Source: Hordeum vulgare subsp. vulgare
Lineage: Eukaryota > Streptophyta > Magnoliopsida > Poales > Poaceae
Direction of reading: 5' to 3'
Length of the DNA stretch: 64,000 bases
Assembly (NCBI RefSeq): GCF_904849725.1
Contig: NC_058519.1
Location: forward strand, 104,272,881 to 104,336,880
Below are positions 47,389-57,499 of the stretch, one piece after another. The notes beneath the pieces were generated by a model, which saw nothing but the letters and a program-made list of their open reading frames with translations, was not told the origin of the DNA and made no database searches. Positions within the stretch are counted from its first letter, which is position 1. Every line of letters begins with the position of its first letter. The position numbers and the translations under genes were made by a program.

Positions 47389-48825
47389 GAAGGCGAGCTC
47401 GTCGACTTCCTCCGTGAGAATCGGGACATCTTTGCATGGTCCCCCAAGGACATGCCGGGTGTTCCAAGGAAGTACGACGAGCACAAACTTCACGTGCAAC
47501 CGGATGCAAAGCCGGTGAAACAACCTTTGCGCCGCTTCGCCGAGGGGAAGCGTCGCACAATCGGAGAAGAGATCACGCGGCTCCTTGGAGCCGGCTTCAT
47601 CATGGAGGTTTTCCACCCGGACTGACAGCCTAACCCAGTCCTGGTGCTGAAGAAGAACAACACATGGCAAATGTGTATCGACTACACTAGCCTGAATAAG
47701 GCCTGTCCGAAAGACCCTTTCGCGTTGCCTAGGATAGATCAAGTGATCGACTCCACTGCAGGCTGCGAACTGCTGTCGTTTCTAGATGCTTATTCAGGCT
47801 ACCATCAAATCAAGCTGGATCCAGCTGATCGCCTGAAGACCTCCTTCATCACGCCCTTCGGGGCCTACTGCTACACCACCATGACGTCCGGTCTGAAGAA
47901 CGCAGGTGCGACATTCCAACGCTGCATGCAGCAGTGCCTACTGCCACAGATTGGCAGAAACATCCACGTCTATGTGGATGACATCATCATCAAGACGAAG
48001 AAGCACTTCAGCCGCCTCGACGACCTACGAGAGACATTTGCTATTCTAAGCGAATACAAGATCCGGCTCAACCCTGAGAAGTGCATCTTTGGGGTCCCAG
48101 GAGGCAAACTCTTGGGGTTCCTCGTATCCGCCCGCGGCATCGAAGCAAACCCTGAGAAGATCAGCACCATCGAGCGGATGGTGCGGCCGGCTCGGATCCT
48201 CGACGTCCAAAAGTTTGCCGGTTGCTTGGCATCCCTTAGCCGGTTCGTCAGTCAGCTCGGCGAGAAGGCCCTTCCACCCTACCAGCTCATGAAGAAGACG
48301 ACAAAGTTCAAGTGGAACGACCAGGCGGACGAAGCCTTCCGTGACCTCAAGCGGGTAATCTCGAGGCTGCCAATCTTGGCAGCCCCATCTGAAAGGGAAC
48401 CCATACTCATATACATCGCGACGACCACTCGCGTGGTCAGTGTAGTGTTGGTAGTTCAGTGTAAAGAGGAAGGCAAGGCCCTGCCAGTGCAGCGCCCTGT
48501 CTACTACCTTAGCGAGGTCTTGTCCGCCTCTAAGCAGAACTACCCTCATTATCAGAAAATGTGTTATGGTGTTTACCTTGATGCAAAGAAATTGAAGCAA
48601 TACTTCCAAGAGCATGCCATCACTGTGGTGAGCACTGCTCCGCTTTCAGAGATCATGGGTAACCATGATGCCACGGGCAGAATTGCCAAATGGTCCATCG
48701 CCATGGTGGACCATGATATTCGGTACGAGCCTCGCACCCCCATCAAATCACAGGTGGTGGCCGACTTCTTAGTCGACTGGGCCGAGACCCAGTTCGAGCC
48801 ACCGCCTCCAGACTCCACGCATTAG
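47389..48825 (+). pseudogene. pol: Tat reverse transcriptase and RNase H
   Basis: A leader (DFLRENRDIFAWSPKDMPG) is followed by a TGA at 47623-47625, at a place usually occupied by Trp. The RT then reads NPVLVLKKNNTWQMCIDYTS, KDPFALPRID, the catalytic HVYVDDIIIKTK at about 47968-48000, FLVSARGIEANP and FAGCLASLSRF. The RNase H includes the YEPRTPIKSQVVADFL linker at the end. The frame stops at a TAG at 48823-48825. In RNase H the start of the canonical DAS motif is poorly preserved (ILIYIATTTRVVSVVL), as is common in Tat elements, where this domain has degenerated. Confidence 0.92.
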
Positions 48826-49299
48826 CGGATGCACTTCGACGGCTCGAAGATGCGGACAGGGCTGGGAGCCGGCATCATCTTGACGTCTCCAAAGGGGGAC
48901 CAGCTCAAGTACGCTCTCCAGATCCATTTCGCCGCCTCCAACAACATCGTCGAGTACGAAGCACTGGCTCATGGCCTCCGGCTTGCCAAGGAGATTAGCA
49001 TCCGGTAGCTCATATGCTTCGGCGATTCAGACTTGGTGGTGCAGCAGGTCTCTGGCGAATGGGACGCCAGGGACGCCAACATGGCGAGCTACCGCTTCCT
49101 CATCCAGCAGCTCAGCGGCCCCATCGAGGGTTGTGAGTTCCACCACGTCCCCAGGGCGGAAAATGAGGCGGCCGATGCACTGGCGAAAATCGGCTCCACG
49201 AGACAGGCCATTCCAGCCAGCGTCTGACTCGAGCAACTCCATAAGGCGTCTATCAAGCTATCTCCCAAGTTAGCATCAATCCTCGTACCGGCCGACTCT
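48826..49299 (+). pseudogene. pol: Second, archaeal-type RNase H domain of Tat pol
   Basis: In the pol frame: RMHFDGSKMRTGLGAGIILT, then NIVEYEALAHGLRLAKE, CFGDSDLVVQQVSGEW and HVPRAENEAADALAK. These carry the Asp, Glu and Asp residues of a type I RNase H of the archaeal or plant kind. Stops at 49006-49008 (TAG) and 49225-49227 (TGA) break it. A second RNase H behind the first is a known mark of the Tat lineage, thought to have replaced the function of the first domain. Confidence 0.9.
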
Positions 49300-49731
49300 A
49301 TGATACAAGCGTCGTCGGCCCCGGCAGTTACGTCGGCTGCGGACCCTACGCCGGCTGCGCTAGCGGCACGGGCTCCGAATGCGGCACCGACTGAATCCAC
49401 GGTGCAAGCGCCGTCGGCTCCACCAACCACGCCGGCTGCGGATCCTATACCGGCTCCATTGGTCGAACCGACTCCAATGGCGGCACCAGCTACAACAACA
49501 ACCCCGGCTCTATCCTGGCTCGAATCCTCCGAGTGGGTGGACGTCATGGAGGTAGACGGTGAGCCGGCTGCAGTAATAGCACCAGAGACACCATCAGGTT
49601 CGGGGGCTGCAGAAGCCTCCAACAGTCAAGACGAAGCACAGGCGACCCTTGTGTCAGCTCCATCATGGGCTCAAGCCATTCTGGCCTTCCTTCTTCGTGG
49701 CGAACTTCCTCAGAACGAGGCAGAGGCGTGA
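49300..49731 (+). other. Ala/Pro/Thr-rich linker between RNase H and integrase, with a 99-bp duplication
   Basis: About 140 codons, mostly Ala, Pro, Thr and Ser (for example PSAPPTTPAADPIPAP), open from 49300 to 49731. Two units starting CAAGCG at 49306 and 49405 repeat with a period of 99 bp (33 codons). It joins the archaeal RNase H to the integrase and looks unstructured. Confidence 0.7.
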
Positions 49732-49732
49732 T

Positions 49733-50931
49733 AGATCCAGCGCAGGTCTGCTGCCTACACCATCATCAATCGTGAAGTGGTGCGACGCAGCGCGACCGGC
49801 GTGTTCCAACGCTGCGTCCAATCAGAAAAAGGGCAGGAGATCCTCATAGACATCCACCAGGGGGAGTGTGGGCATCACGCCGCCTCCAAAACCCTGGTGG
49901 CGAAAGCATTCCGCCATGGATTCTACTGGCCCACGACCCTCGAGGAGGCCGTGGATCTCGTGGACAAATGCGAAGGCTGCCAACGCTTCAGTGCACAAAG
50001 CCACATGCCGCCTTCGGCACTCAAAACCATTCCCTTATCATGGCCATTCGTCGTCTGGGGACTGGACATGGTTAGGCCCTTCAAGACGGCTCGCGGAGGG
50101 ATGACACATCTTTTGGTAGCTGTCGACAAGTTCACCAAGTGGATCGAAGCCAGACCCATCAAAAAGCTTGACGGCCCCACTGCTGTCAGGTTCATCACAG
50201 ACATATGTGTCCGATATGGCATTCCCCACGGCATCATCACCGACAATGGCACCAACTTCGCCAAGGGAGCCCTGGCGCTCTACTGTTCCAAGGTAGGCAT
50301 CCGGCTCGACTTGGCTTCAGTGGCACACCCTCAGTCAAACGGCCAAGCAGAGAGGGCTAACGACCTGATCCTAGCCGGCATCAAGCCAAGGCTGGTGGCA
50401 CCACTGGTCAGGTCAGCCGGCTGCTGGATTGAAGAACTGTCGGCTGTGCTATGGAGCCTCCGCACCACGCCCAACCGATCGACCGGCTTCACTCTATTCT
50501 TTCTGGTATATGGGTCTGAGGCTATTATTCCCGCGGATGTCGAGTTCGACTTGCCTCGGGTCACCCTATACACAGAAACAGAGGCGAAGAAGGCTAGAGA
50601 AGACGGTGTGGATCTCCTCGAAGAAGCAAGGGACTTGGCTTTGACCCGGACGGCCATTTACCAACAGAAGCTGAGATACTACCATAGCAAAACGATCATG
50701 CCTATCTCTTTCAGGGAGGGAGACTTGGTCCTCAGAAGAATCCAGCGCACTGCCGGCCAGCACAAGATCTCATCCCCCTGGGAGGGACCCTTCATCATCA
50801 GTAGGGCACTGCACAACAACGCTTACTACCTGATTGACACCCAAAAGCCAAGGAAGCGCAAGAGGGACGACTCCGGCCAAGAAACGGAACGCCCATGGAA
50901 CGCGGCGTTGCTTCGCCCGTTTTATTGCTAA
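49733..50931 (+). pseudogene. pol: Tat integrase
   Basis: After the stops at 49729-49734 the pol frame is open to 50931. Domains: zinc-binding region (GECGHHAASK ... CEGCQRFSAQ), catalytic core with VWGLDMVRPFKTA, ITDNGTNFAKGAL and HPQSNGQAERAND (Asp-Asp-Glu), then TPNRSTGFTLFFLVYGSEAI and a GPY/F-like end (HKISSPWEGPFIIS). Without upstream starts it is a part of a polyprotein rather than a separate gene. The domain itself shows no internal stop and all catalytic residues, so it is the best-preserved enzyme in the window. Confidence 0.92.
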
Positions 50932-50993
50932 AAGGCAAAAGTCAAGCAAAGGAAAGAGCATGCACTTGTATCTTTCTCCCTCTTCAGGGAACA

Positions 50994-51325
50994 ACAAATG
51001 CGATAAAAAGAGCATGCTTCATGTTTCTTTTTATTGAGAGCTTTCGCTCAGTGTACGCCCTCTGACACGCTTCGTTAAGCTCGGGGGCTACACCGCGTAC
51101 AACCTCTTGCTGGCTTTATCAAGCTCGGAGGCTACGCACAAATGCGATAAAAAGAGCATGCTTCATGTTTGTTTTTATTGAGAGTTTTCACTCAGTGTAC
51201 GCCCTCTGACATGCTTCCTTAAGCTCGGGGGCTACACAACGTACAACCTCCTGCTGGCTTAATCAAGCTCGGACTCTATGCAGCGCACGCCCCTTGCTGG
51301 CTTTAACAAGCTCGGGGCTCGCTAG
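50994..51325 (+). repeat. 144-bp tandem repeat with PPT-like motifs downstream of Tat pol
   Basis: Two near-identical units begin ACAAATGCGATAAAAAG at 50994 and 51138, a period of 144 bp, followed by a partial third from about 51282. Each has a TCAGTGTACGCCCTCTGAC block and the motif AAGCTCGGGGGCTACAC (51078-51094, 51221-51237), related to the terminal PPT. The repeat lies between convergent genes: sense pol ends at 50931 and the antisense gene at 51730. The stretch 51326-51729 carries no recognisable feature. Confidence 0.85.
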
Positions 51326-52569
51326 CTGCTCGGACGCCCTCCCTTGTAAATGAACACATAGTGTACCGCCTGATTCCTGGTCACCTCGTACGAACCTGCG
51401 GGCTGGCTCCGGTCGCTCGGTTTGCGAGGTGATGCCAGGTCAGGTCGAATACATGCAAAGTTCGGCTACACTTGGGTCGCCGGCTCGGGCTGGCTCGATC
51501 ATATATACGATCTCATTCAGGTCAGCCTCTGATTGGCTTATGTCTTGTTCTTTATGTCTTGATGGCTTCGCATAAGAGAAGTCAACCAGGAATCAAAAGA
51601 GAGGATCATAAGATAACACGCTTGGTATACGAATATAATGCTGAATATATACATTCACAAAAGCATTGGCCCACGACCCACGTTCATTACATCCTTCCGG
51701 GGGTAGAACAAAACACAAAAGAACACCGGTTACGGGACTGCGGCCTCATTGGTCGTCTCGGGCGCTGCTCCTGATGTGGTAGCATCACCGCCTCCGGCTG
51801 CTCCCGAGGTGGTTGCGCCATCTCCCTCGCTGAGGCCCCCGGCTCTGTCAACACCGGAGTCGGCATACGCCGCACCGTTGGAGGCGGCAGCAGATTCCGC
51901 AACCCAGACCGGTTCGTCGGAGCTGCCGTCGACGTCATAGGGCTGAAGGCCGTGCAGATCTTCAACGATCACATCGCCATCTTCACCCCGCTCCAAAACA
52001 AAGTCGTCCCAGGTTGCGTACTCGGCAATGGCGCTGGCTCTCACGTGAAGCTCCTCCTCCATGCCCTGCAGCTCTGCCTCCGAGCCGTCGCGCTAGGCAG
52101 CCAGCTTGCCCAAGTTTAGGTTCCGATACCATGACTTGGCCAAGCGTAGGGCCATATAAGCCCTAGACCGTGCTGCGGAGGCACGCCAGGCATCTAGGCG
52201 CTCTCCACCCACTGCAAGCCAGCGGGCAAGCCGGCTCATGGACGCCGGCTCCACGCCTTCCGGCCACAAGGCCGCCACCATCGACAAACCTGCAACCTGG
52301 AGTTGAGCCACAGACTTGCCCAGGGCATGCAGGCGGGCCCGAAGGCCCACCCCGATCTCCTCCACACTCCAGCCGGAGGTAGTGTCAACCTCCTGCCCGG
52401 CCGCACGGCGCTCCTCATGGCACAGCTCGACGGCAGTGTCGGCTGCAATCTGGGTCTCGGGGAAGAGACCTCGAGTGACGGCAACCAGGACGTAAGAACA
52501 CAACAAAAGGAGGAGACGGCAAAAAGACCAAACATAAGACAAGGAAGAGAGACCCACGATGGAAGGCAC

Positions 52570-53038
52570 CGTCGGTCTCATGAGAGACCTCGAGGACCTC
52601 GCGTTTCCGCACCTTACTCGCATGAGTAAGGCGGGCAACTTCCTCCTGGAAAGTCGCCGCAGACTCCAGATCCTTGGCCAGCTGCGTCTGCTTCTGCACA
52701 AGGGCCTCATCCTTCTCCCTCAAGGCAGCGTCCTTGAGGTCCACCTCCTTGAGGTGAAGCCACGCGAGGCGGTCCACGTCGGCAGAGTAGGAGGCCTTCT
52801 TCTCCTGCAGCGTCGCCCGCAGCAGCTCCAACTCGACCCGGTCGGCCGCCTCGTGCACCTTCTTCTCCGCCTGAAGAAGGTCTAGCTGCTCTTGGAGCCG
52901 ACCGCCGGTGTTGAGAAGGGCGTCAAGCTCCGCGGCGACCTTGCCCGGCCGGGCTTCAAGCTCGGCGATCCGGCTATCGGCCCCCAGGTGTTGGGTCCGT
53001 AGCTCCTTGTACGCCTGTACCTGAGCATCATAAAGCAC
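52570..53038 (-). other. Exon 4 of the antisense gene (coiled coil)
   Basis: 469 bases open in one frame between an AG acceptor (preceded by a pyrimidine-rich stretch, TTTTCTCCCTTTTGGCAG) and a GT donor. The translation is rich in Leu, Glu, Lys and Ala with heptad-like patterns (LKDAALREKDEALVQKQTQ). Confidence 0.72.
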
Positions 53039-53099
53039 CTGCCAAAAGGGAGAAAAGGGGAACAGGATTAAGATTCGACCTGGTTAAAAACCTAACCAG

Positions 53100-53258
53100 C
53101 CCGATTCTCGGGGGCTACACCCAGTGGGTGTGCTAGCGCGCCCCCACTGACGAAAACTACGCAGGGAAAAAGGCCTCCAAGAGATTCGGACCGGTCGACA
53201 ATCAACTCGCCCGATTCTCGGGGGCTACACCCAGTGGGTGCGCTGTCGCGCCCCACTA
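53100..53258 (+). repeat. Duplicated 48-bp motif inside intron 3 of the antisense gene
   Basis: Two copies of CCCGATTCTCGGGGGCTACA and its continuation start at 53100 and 53211, a period of 111 bp. Each includes CTCGGGGGCTACAC, the same PPT-like core as in the 144-bp repeats near 51080. They are in the intron, so they do not alter the protein. Confidence 0.75.
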
Positions 53259-54673
53259 ACGCCAAGAGAAGAGAAAAAAGTACAAAAAACCAAAGAAGGC
53301 AATGCCTACCTGGGTGCGGGCTTCCAGGCGCTCCATGTCGCTGCATACCCCGCGGGCCGACTGCTCCACCTTCGACCGGCTGCTGGAAAACATCGTCACC
53401 AGCTCCGGTACGCCGGAAAGAACGGTGCCAGCGGGCAGTCGCAGGCGAGCCAAGTTCGCCGCCCGCCATGTCTTCATAGGCCATCTCCCAGCCCGGCCCT
53501 CGGCACCTGGCGCAACAGGGCCGTGCTGAGGAACGACGATGGCGCCGGCTCCTGGTGCTGGCTCGGCAGCCGGCTCGGGCGCCGTCCCGGCCGGCACTAC
53601 CTCCTACGCAGGAGGCGGATGGGCCACGTCCGGCGCATCCATGGTCGCCCCTGGGGCGTCAGGGGCAGCGTCCGGCGCTGCCAAGTTCAGCTCCGGTGCG
53701 TCAGGGGCCACCTCGGCCCGGGGAAAGTCAGGGATCGTCTCCAGGTCCACCTGCGCCGAGGCTGCCGGTTCGGATGGTTGGGCCCCCTTGGTCCTTGGGG
53801 CCGGCCTGGAGGCGGCCTCGCTAGCTGGCTCCTCCACACGGGCATGTGCGGAGGGGTCATGTCTAGCCTTCGCATGCTTCTCCACCGACCTCTCGACATG
53901 GCTAGGGCGAGGCTGACCCACGACGGCCTTCCCCGCAGCCGTGTCCCACCGGCGCTTGGACTCTATCTCAAGCTCCCTCTGGGCAACATCAGTTGCTGCC
54001 CAGCCAGGCCACTCGGCTCTGGAGGCGGTGTCTTCGTCCGCATCCTCTGCCTCCCTGTCAGGCAAAGCTCCTAAGGAACAAAGCTCATCCCAAGATGGAC
54101 AAAGGAAATGAGGAGGAAACCGTACCCCGCAACTACAGGGACCTGCCTCCGGCCACCACCACGGCGCCTCTTGGCGTTGCCTGCTCGCTGCCCGGCTGGA
54201 GGACCCGGCGCCGGCCGCTTAGAGACCGGCCGAGAAGCTGTGGCACCCTTGCCCTTCTTCCCGGCTGCCTCGTCAGCAGCGGTCGCCCCGCCACCTTGAC
54301 ACCAGCCACGCGTCAGTGGTGGGCTGGTGACCTCCTCAACCACATCAGAGTCTTCCTCGAAGGCTGCACCAGAACAGAATGAGGCTACCTCATCATCGTC
54401 CGTCCAGTCTGCTATGGCGGGCCGCGTATACTCACCAGACGGCCGGTCCCTTCCGACTCCAGGGGATCCTCCGAGCCGACGGAGGAGTCTGAGCGGGGTT
54501 CCATCGTGCCCTCCTCCTCAATCTCGGAGGCGTCGGACACCTCCACATCGGGAGGAGGCTGACGGAGGGACCCCTGCAGGGTCTCGAATAACTACGAAAA
54601 AGAATTCAACCATAGGCTCAACAACGCCACCGACTTTGAGACGAAACAACAGAGGAAAATCGAGTAAAGCTAC

Positions 54674-55624
54674 CATCGGAGGCGGGTGAGACTTGTTAAA
54701 CGGGAACATCCCCCACGTCCATTCCCCGCGCTCATCTATGCGGGCGGTGGAGATCAGGTTCACCCTTCGCGCTACAGTGCCCGGGGTAAACCTCTTGGTG
54801 GATAGCTGGCATGGATCAAGCCGGCCGCTCATCTGGCAGATCAGATGCGGCCGCCTCTGCAGAGGCAGAATCCGGCGGAGCACCATGGTGGCGAGAAGGT
54901 TGTGGCCGAGGAGGCCGCTCTTCTCCAAGATGTCGAGGTGGGCACAGATAAGCGCCACCTCAGGATGCGGCCTGGGAGTCTTCGCATCCCAGTTTCGCCG
55001 CGACGGGAGAGCGATGGCGAACGGGGGCATGTTGAGGACGTCCTGGGCCGGGTCGGCGCTCTTCACGTAGAAGAAACCCTTCTGCCAATGCTTGATGGAG
55101 TCTTGCAGAGGCATCTGGGGGAAGCCAGACTTCACGCGATGATGCACCAACGCGGCCCCGCACTGCGTCATGGGGCGCGACCCCTTGAGCTTCTCCACCT
55201 CGGATTTCTCCATGGCGATGGATTGCTGCTTGAAGAAGAATAGGCTGCGCCACAGATCGACGCGAGGCTCGATCCCCACGAAGCCCTCGCACAGGACCAC
55301 GAAGGCGGCCAGCTGCAGTATGGCGTTCGGCGCTAGATGATGTGGCAGCAGGCCGAAGAATTGTAGCCATTCGGCGAAGAAGAAGCTAGCCGGGTGCCCG
55401 AAGCCCCGGTAGAAGTGCTCGACAAAGACCACAACCTCTCCCGCGGCGGGTGCGGGAGCGGTCCCGGAGCTGGGGAGGCGCACCAACACTTGGGATGCGG
55501 GGGGCAACAGTCGATGGTGACGAAGCGCCTCGATGTGCCCCTCGTCGACGTCGCTGCCCAACCAAGCTCCTTGCGAGGACGCCTTCTGCGCCGAAGACTT
55601 CTTCGAGGAAGAACCGCCGGCCAT
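54674..55624 (-). other. Exon 1 of the antisense gene (intact domain)
   Basis: 951 bases, in frame throughout, ending ATG then GTAGCT at the donor, phase 0. It encodes a basic Ser/Lys-rich start and the whole gypsy-type transposon domain. A TATA-like TTTAAAT (complement of 55787-55794) lies about 165 bases upstream of the ATG, a plausible promoter next to the 3' LTR. Confidence 0.75.
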
Positions 55625-55784
55625 GGTTGCGGCTGGCGAGAGCTCGAAGTAGTCGACGATGTCGCGACGGCGAAGATGAAGAAGACGAAGGGCGCGAGCT
55701 CTTCTTCTCAGGATGCAGGGAGGAAAAGAGCGCGGATGCAGGGCGAGAAGAGGGGGCGAATGGCTTCCTCGGAACCCTCGCGTC

Positions 55785-56167
55785 CCATTTAAACCCCCAC
55801 GAAGCGTCATGGGGAGGGGATCCGGTGCGCGCCGGGCCCCATTAATCCCGTGTATTACGGGCGGTAACGCTTCCCTAAGCCCAACCGCCGCGGAGTAAAT
55901 CCGCAGAGAATCTCCCGCGCGGAGGCCGAGGGGGCGTTGTGGCGGAACCCAGGGCCCAAGCCTGGTCCGTCAGCAGTAATCGCCATCATTACGCCAGGCG
56001 ACGCCTGGCATGTGGCGTTCTTCGAGCGAGTTACGACTAGACCGAGGCGTCGCTTTGAAGCCACCCGGTTTCGAAGTCGGCGTCCTTCGCCGCGAATAGC
56101 GGTCAAAATATCAAGACAAATCAACAAACCGGTGAGGCCGCCCGCCCGCTCGCGGCAAACCTCGCCA
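55785..56167 (-). promoter_or_regulatory. Region between the antisense gene and the 3' LTR, likely antisense promoter
   Basis: A 380-bp GC-rich stretch upstream of the antisense ATG with no gene on either strand. It includes the TATA-like box (complement of 55787-55794). No sequence proof of promoter activity beyond position and the box. Confidence 0.45.
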
Positions 56168-56181
56168 GCTTCGGGGACTAC
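56168..56181 (+). other. Polypurine tract of the Tat element
   Basis: GCTTCGGGGACTAC directly before the 3' LTR start TGTCGGGG at 56182. This is the form seen in related grass elements. Confidence 0.8.
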
Positions 56182-57260
56182 TGTCGGGGGGATAACCCCA
56201 AGGTAGGCTCATCAAGCCTATTCCTTCATTTTCGGCCCAACGGACATGGACGTATGAAGATTCCCAAGGCCCAAGTTTTCTGGCCGGCTAGGCATCACCT
56301 GCCGGCTAGAGGACGAGGCGGCCACTTTTCTGGCCAGCCAGGCAACCCCTGTAGGCTAGAATCCAGGCGGCCTCCTCTCCGGAGCCGGCCTGGTCCCGCC
56401 AGCCGGACTGGGGAGGAGGCGGCCACACTTAAGCCGGCTGGCCAAGCAGGCTAGCCGGCTTAGGATCATAAGTCACATCAGATCGTAGGTCAGGTAGAGA
56501 CCTCACGATTAAAGGTAGCTACGCGTCAGCAAAGGTACCGGATCAGGGCGCCCGACAGGTACTAGCGTCGGCGTCCACGTCGTTGACCTACCCCGGGTCT
56601 AATCCATCACCTAGCATAGTGTCGGACCGTCACACTCCCACTCCATTACTGCACTCGGCGTGGGGAACAATGGAGGCGGTCGTACTACCTGCCCATGAAG
56701 AATCTCGCGGGGCGACGCTTGACGTACAACGCGTGCTCATCATCAACCTTACGCGAGAGCCTCATTGGCCAGCCGGCGGGTCCCACAGGCAATCGAGACC
56801 ATGCAGCCGGCGGGCCCCCCATCGACTAGACAAGACCCTTGTGGGCCCATGGACAGCCAGCGAAGCTTCGAGCCGGGTCCCACACTTGTACCCTTTATCC
56901 ATATTGTAGGCCGGCGGGTTCGTCTATAAAACCCCCCGGTCGCCCTCCATGCAGGGGGGCCGATCTTTCACCAGTCATTCAATACAACACATTCACCAAC
57001 CACACAGAGAGAGGTAGAGACGAGCCGGCTGCTCCCCTCTTCCTCCTCCCAACACAGCTCCAGGAGCGACATTGTACTCTGTTCCTATACATCAAACACT
57101 CCGGCAGGATTAGGGGTATTATCTCTACGGAGAGCCCTGAACCTGGGTACATCGTGCGTTCCATCGGTGTACCAACCTCGTTCCCAGCGCCCACCTTTGT
57201 CTCTTCGGTTCTCACTGACTTTAGCCTACCTATGGCATATGTTGTGAGTATTCACCGACA
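56182..57260 (+). repeat. 3' LTR of the Tat element
   Basis: 1,079 bp, matching 43201-44279 without indels and with about 50 differences, mostly transitions. TATA box at 56925-56931. No gene inside. Confidence 0.95.
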
Positions 57261-57426
57261 TCTCCTTTGAAAGGGTAAAAAACATGGAAAAAACAGGAAC
57301 TGACACTTGGCACTGAGTTAATAAGTTAGTCTCGGAAAATAAATAAAAGGCATGCAAAACATCCAAAGTTTGACAAGATAATAGCATGAAACCATCAAAA
57401 ATAATAGATACGTTGGAGACGTATCA
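57261..57426 (-). repeat. TSD of the Tat element and end of the Sabrina-like 5' LTR
   Basis: TCTCC at 57261-57265 is the right target duplication of the Tat element. Then 57266-57426 continues the Sabrina-like LTR, matching 36722-36882, and ends GGAGACGTATCA. Confidence 0.92.
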
Positions 57427-57485
57427 TGGGCCCATCCAGTGGGCCCCCGGAACCCATTCCTCACTCCCGGTACACTACCGACAAT
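57427..57485 (-). repeat. 5' LTR of copia copy 2, second piece
   Basis: TGGGCCCATCCAGTGGGC and following match the other copia LTR near 27840-27900. The first five bases (TGGGC) are the right flank of the Sabrina-like element and the last three (AAT) the left target duplication of the CACTA element. Confidence 0.9.
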
Positions 57486-57499
57486 CACTACAGGAATCA

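Larger units (their letters stand above)
51730..55624 (-). pseudogene. Antisense five-exon gene of the Tat element: gypsy-type transposon domain and coiled coil
   Basis: It starts at the ATG at 55624 (MAGGSSSKKSSAQ). Exon 1 (55624-54674, about 317 codons) holds the putative gypsy-type transposon domain (as in Pfam Transposase_28): EVVVFVEHFYRGFGHPASFF, NAILQLAAFVVLCEGFVGIE, VDLWRSLFFF. Exon 2 is about 54573-54143 (acidic, one frameshift), exon 3 about 54070-53310 (stop at 53604-53606), exon 4 is 53038-52570 (coiled coil, LDALLNTGGRLQEQLDLLQ), and exon 5 is 52469-51730 (stop at 52093-52095, then an acidic end). Introns of about 100, 72, 271 and 100 bp have GT and AG ends on the minus strand; phases fit for introns 1, 3 and 4, while intron 2 is less certain. 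Such antisense ORFs are known from Tat elements such as Grande; their role is unknown. Confidence 0.82.
43201..57260 (+). mobile_element. Full-length Tat-clade gypsy element with an antisense gene
   Basis: 14,060 bp, with two LTRs of exactly 1,079 bp each (43201-44279 and 56182-57260), TGTCGGGG...CACCGACA ends and a perfect TCTCC duplication. Sense genes are gag, protease, RT with RNase H, a second (archaeal-type) RNase H, and integrase, ending at 50931. A 144-bp tandem repeat and a five-exon gene on the minus strand (55624-51730) fill the space to the PPT. The double RNase H and the antisense gene are hallmarks of the Tat lineage. By eye the LTRs differ at about 50 of 1,079 positions (about 95% identity), making this one of the younger insertions here. 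It sits inside an LTR of the Sabrina-like element. Confidence 0.95.
35331..57426 (-). mobile_element. Sabrina-like Athila-clade element carrying a nested Tat element
   Basis: Minus-sense: the 3' LTR (35331-36882), a PPT, a 2.6-kb spacer, gag with protease (41604-39539), a tRNA-Asp-type PBS, and a 5' LTR split into 41824-43200 and 57266-57426 by the Tat element. Ends are TGCTACG and GACGTATCA on the plus strand, as in Sabrina-type LTRs read in reverse. Flanks are TGGGT and TGGGC, a duplication with one mismatch. There is no RT, RNase H or integrase, so it is non-autonomous and presumably depended on a related Athila element. Without the Tat element it is about 8 kb. Confidence 0.9.

Noticed and set aside
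53092..53484. Separate 130-codon minus-strand frame across intron 3 of the antisense gene
   Set aside because: It runs through the predicted intron with its repeated 48-bp motif and shows no conserved motif; it is better read as intron plus a shadow of exon 3.
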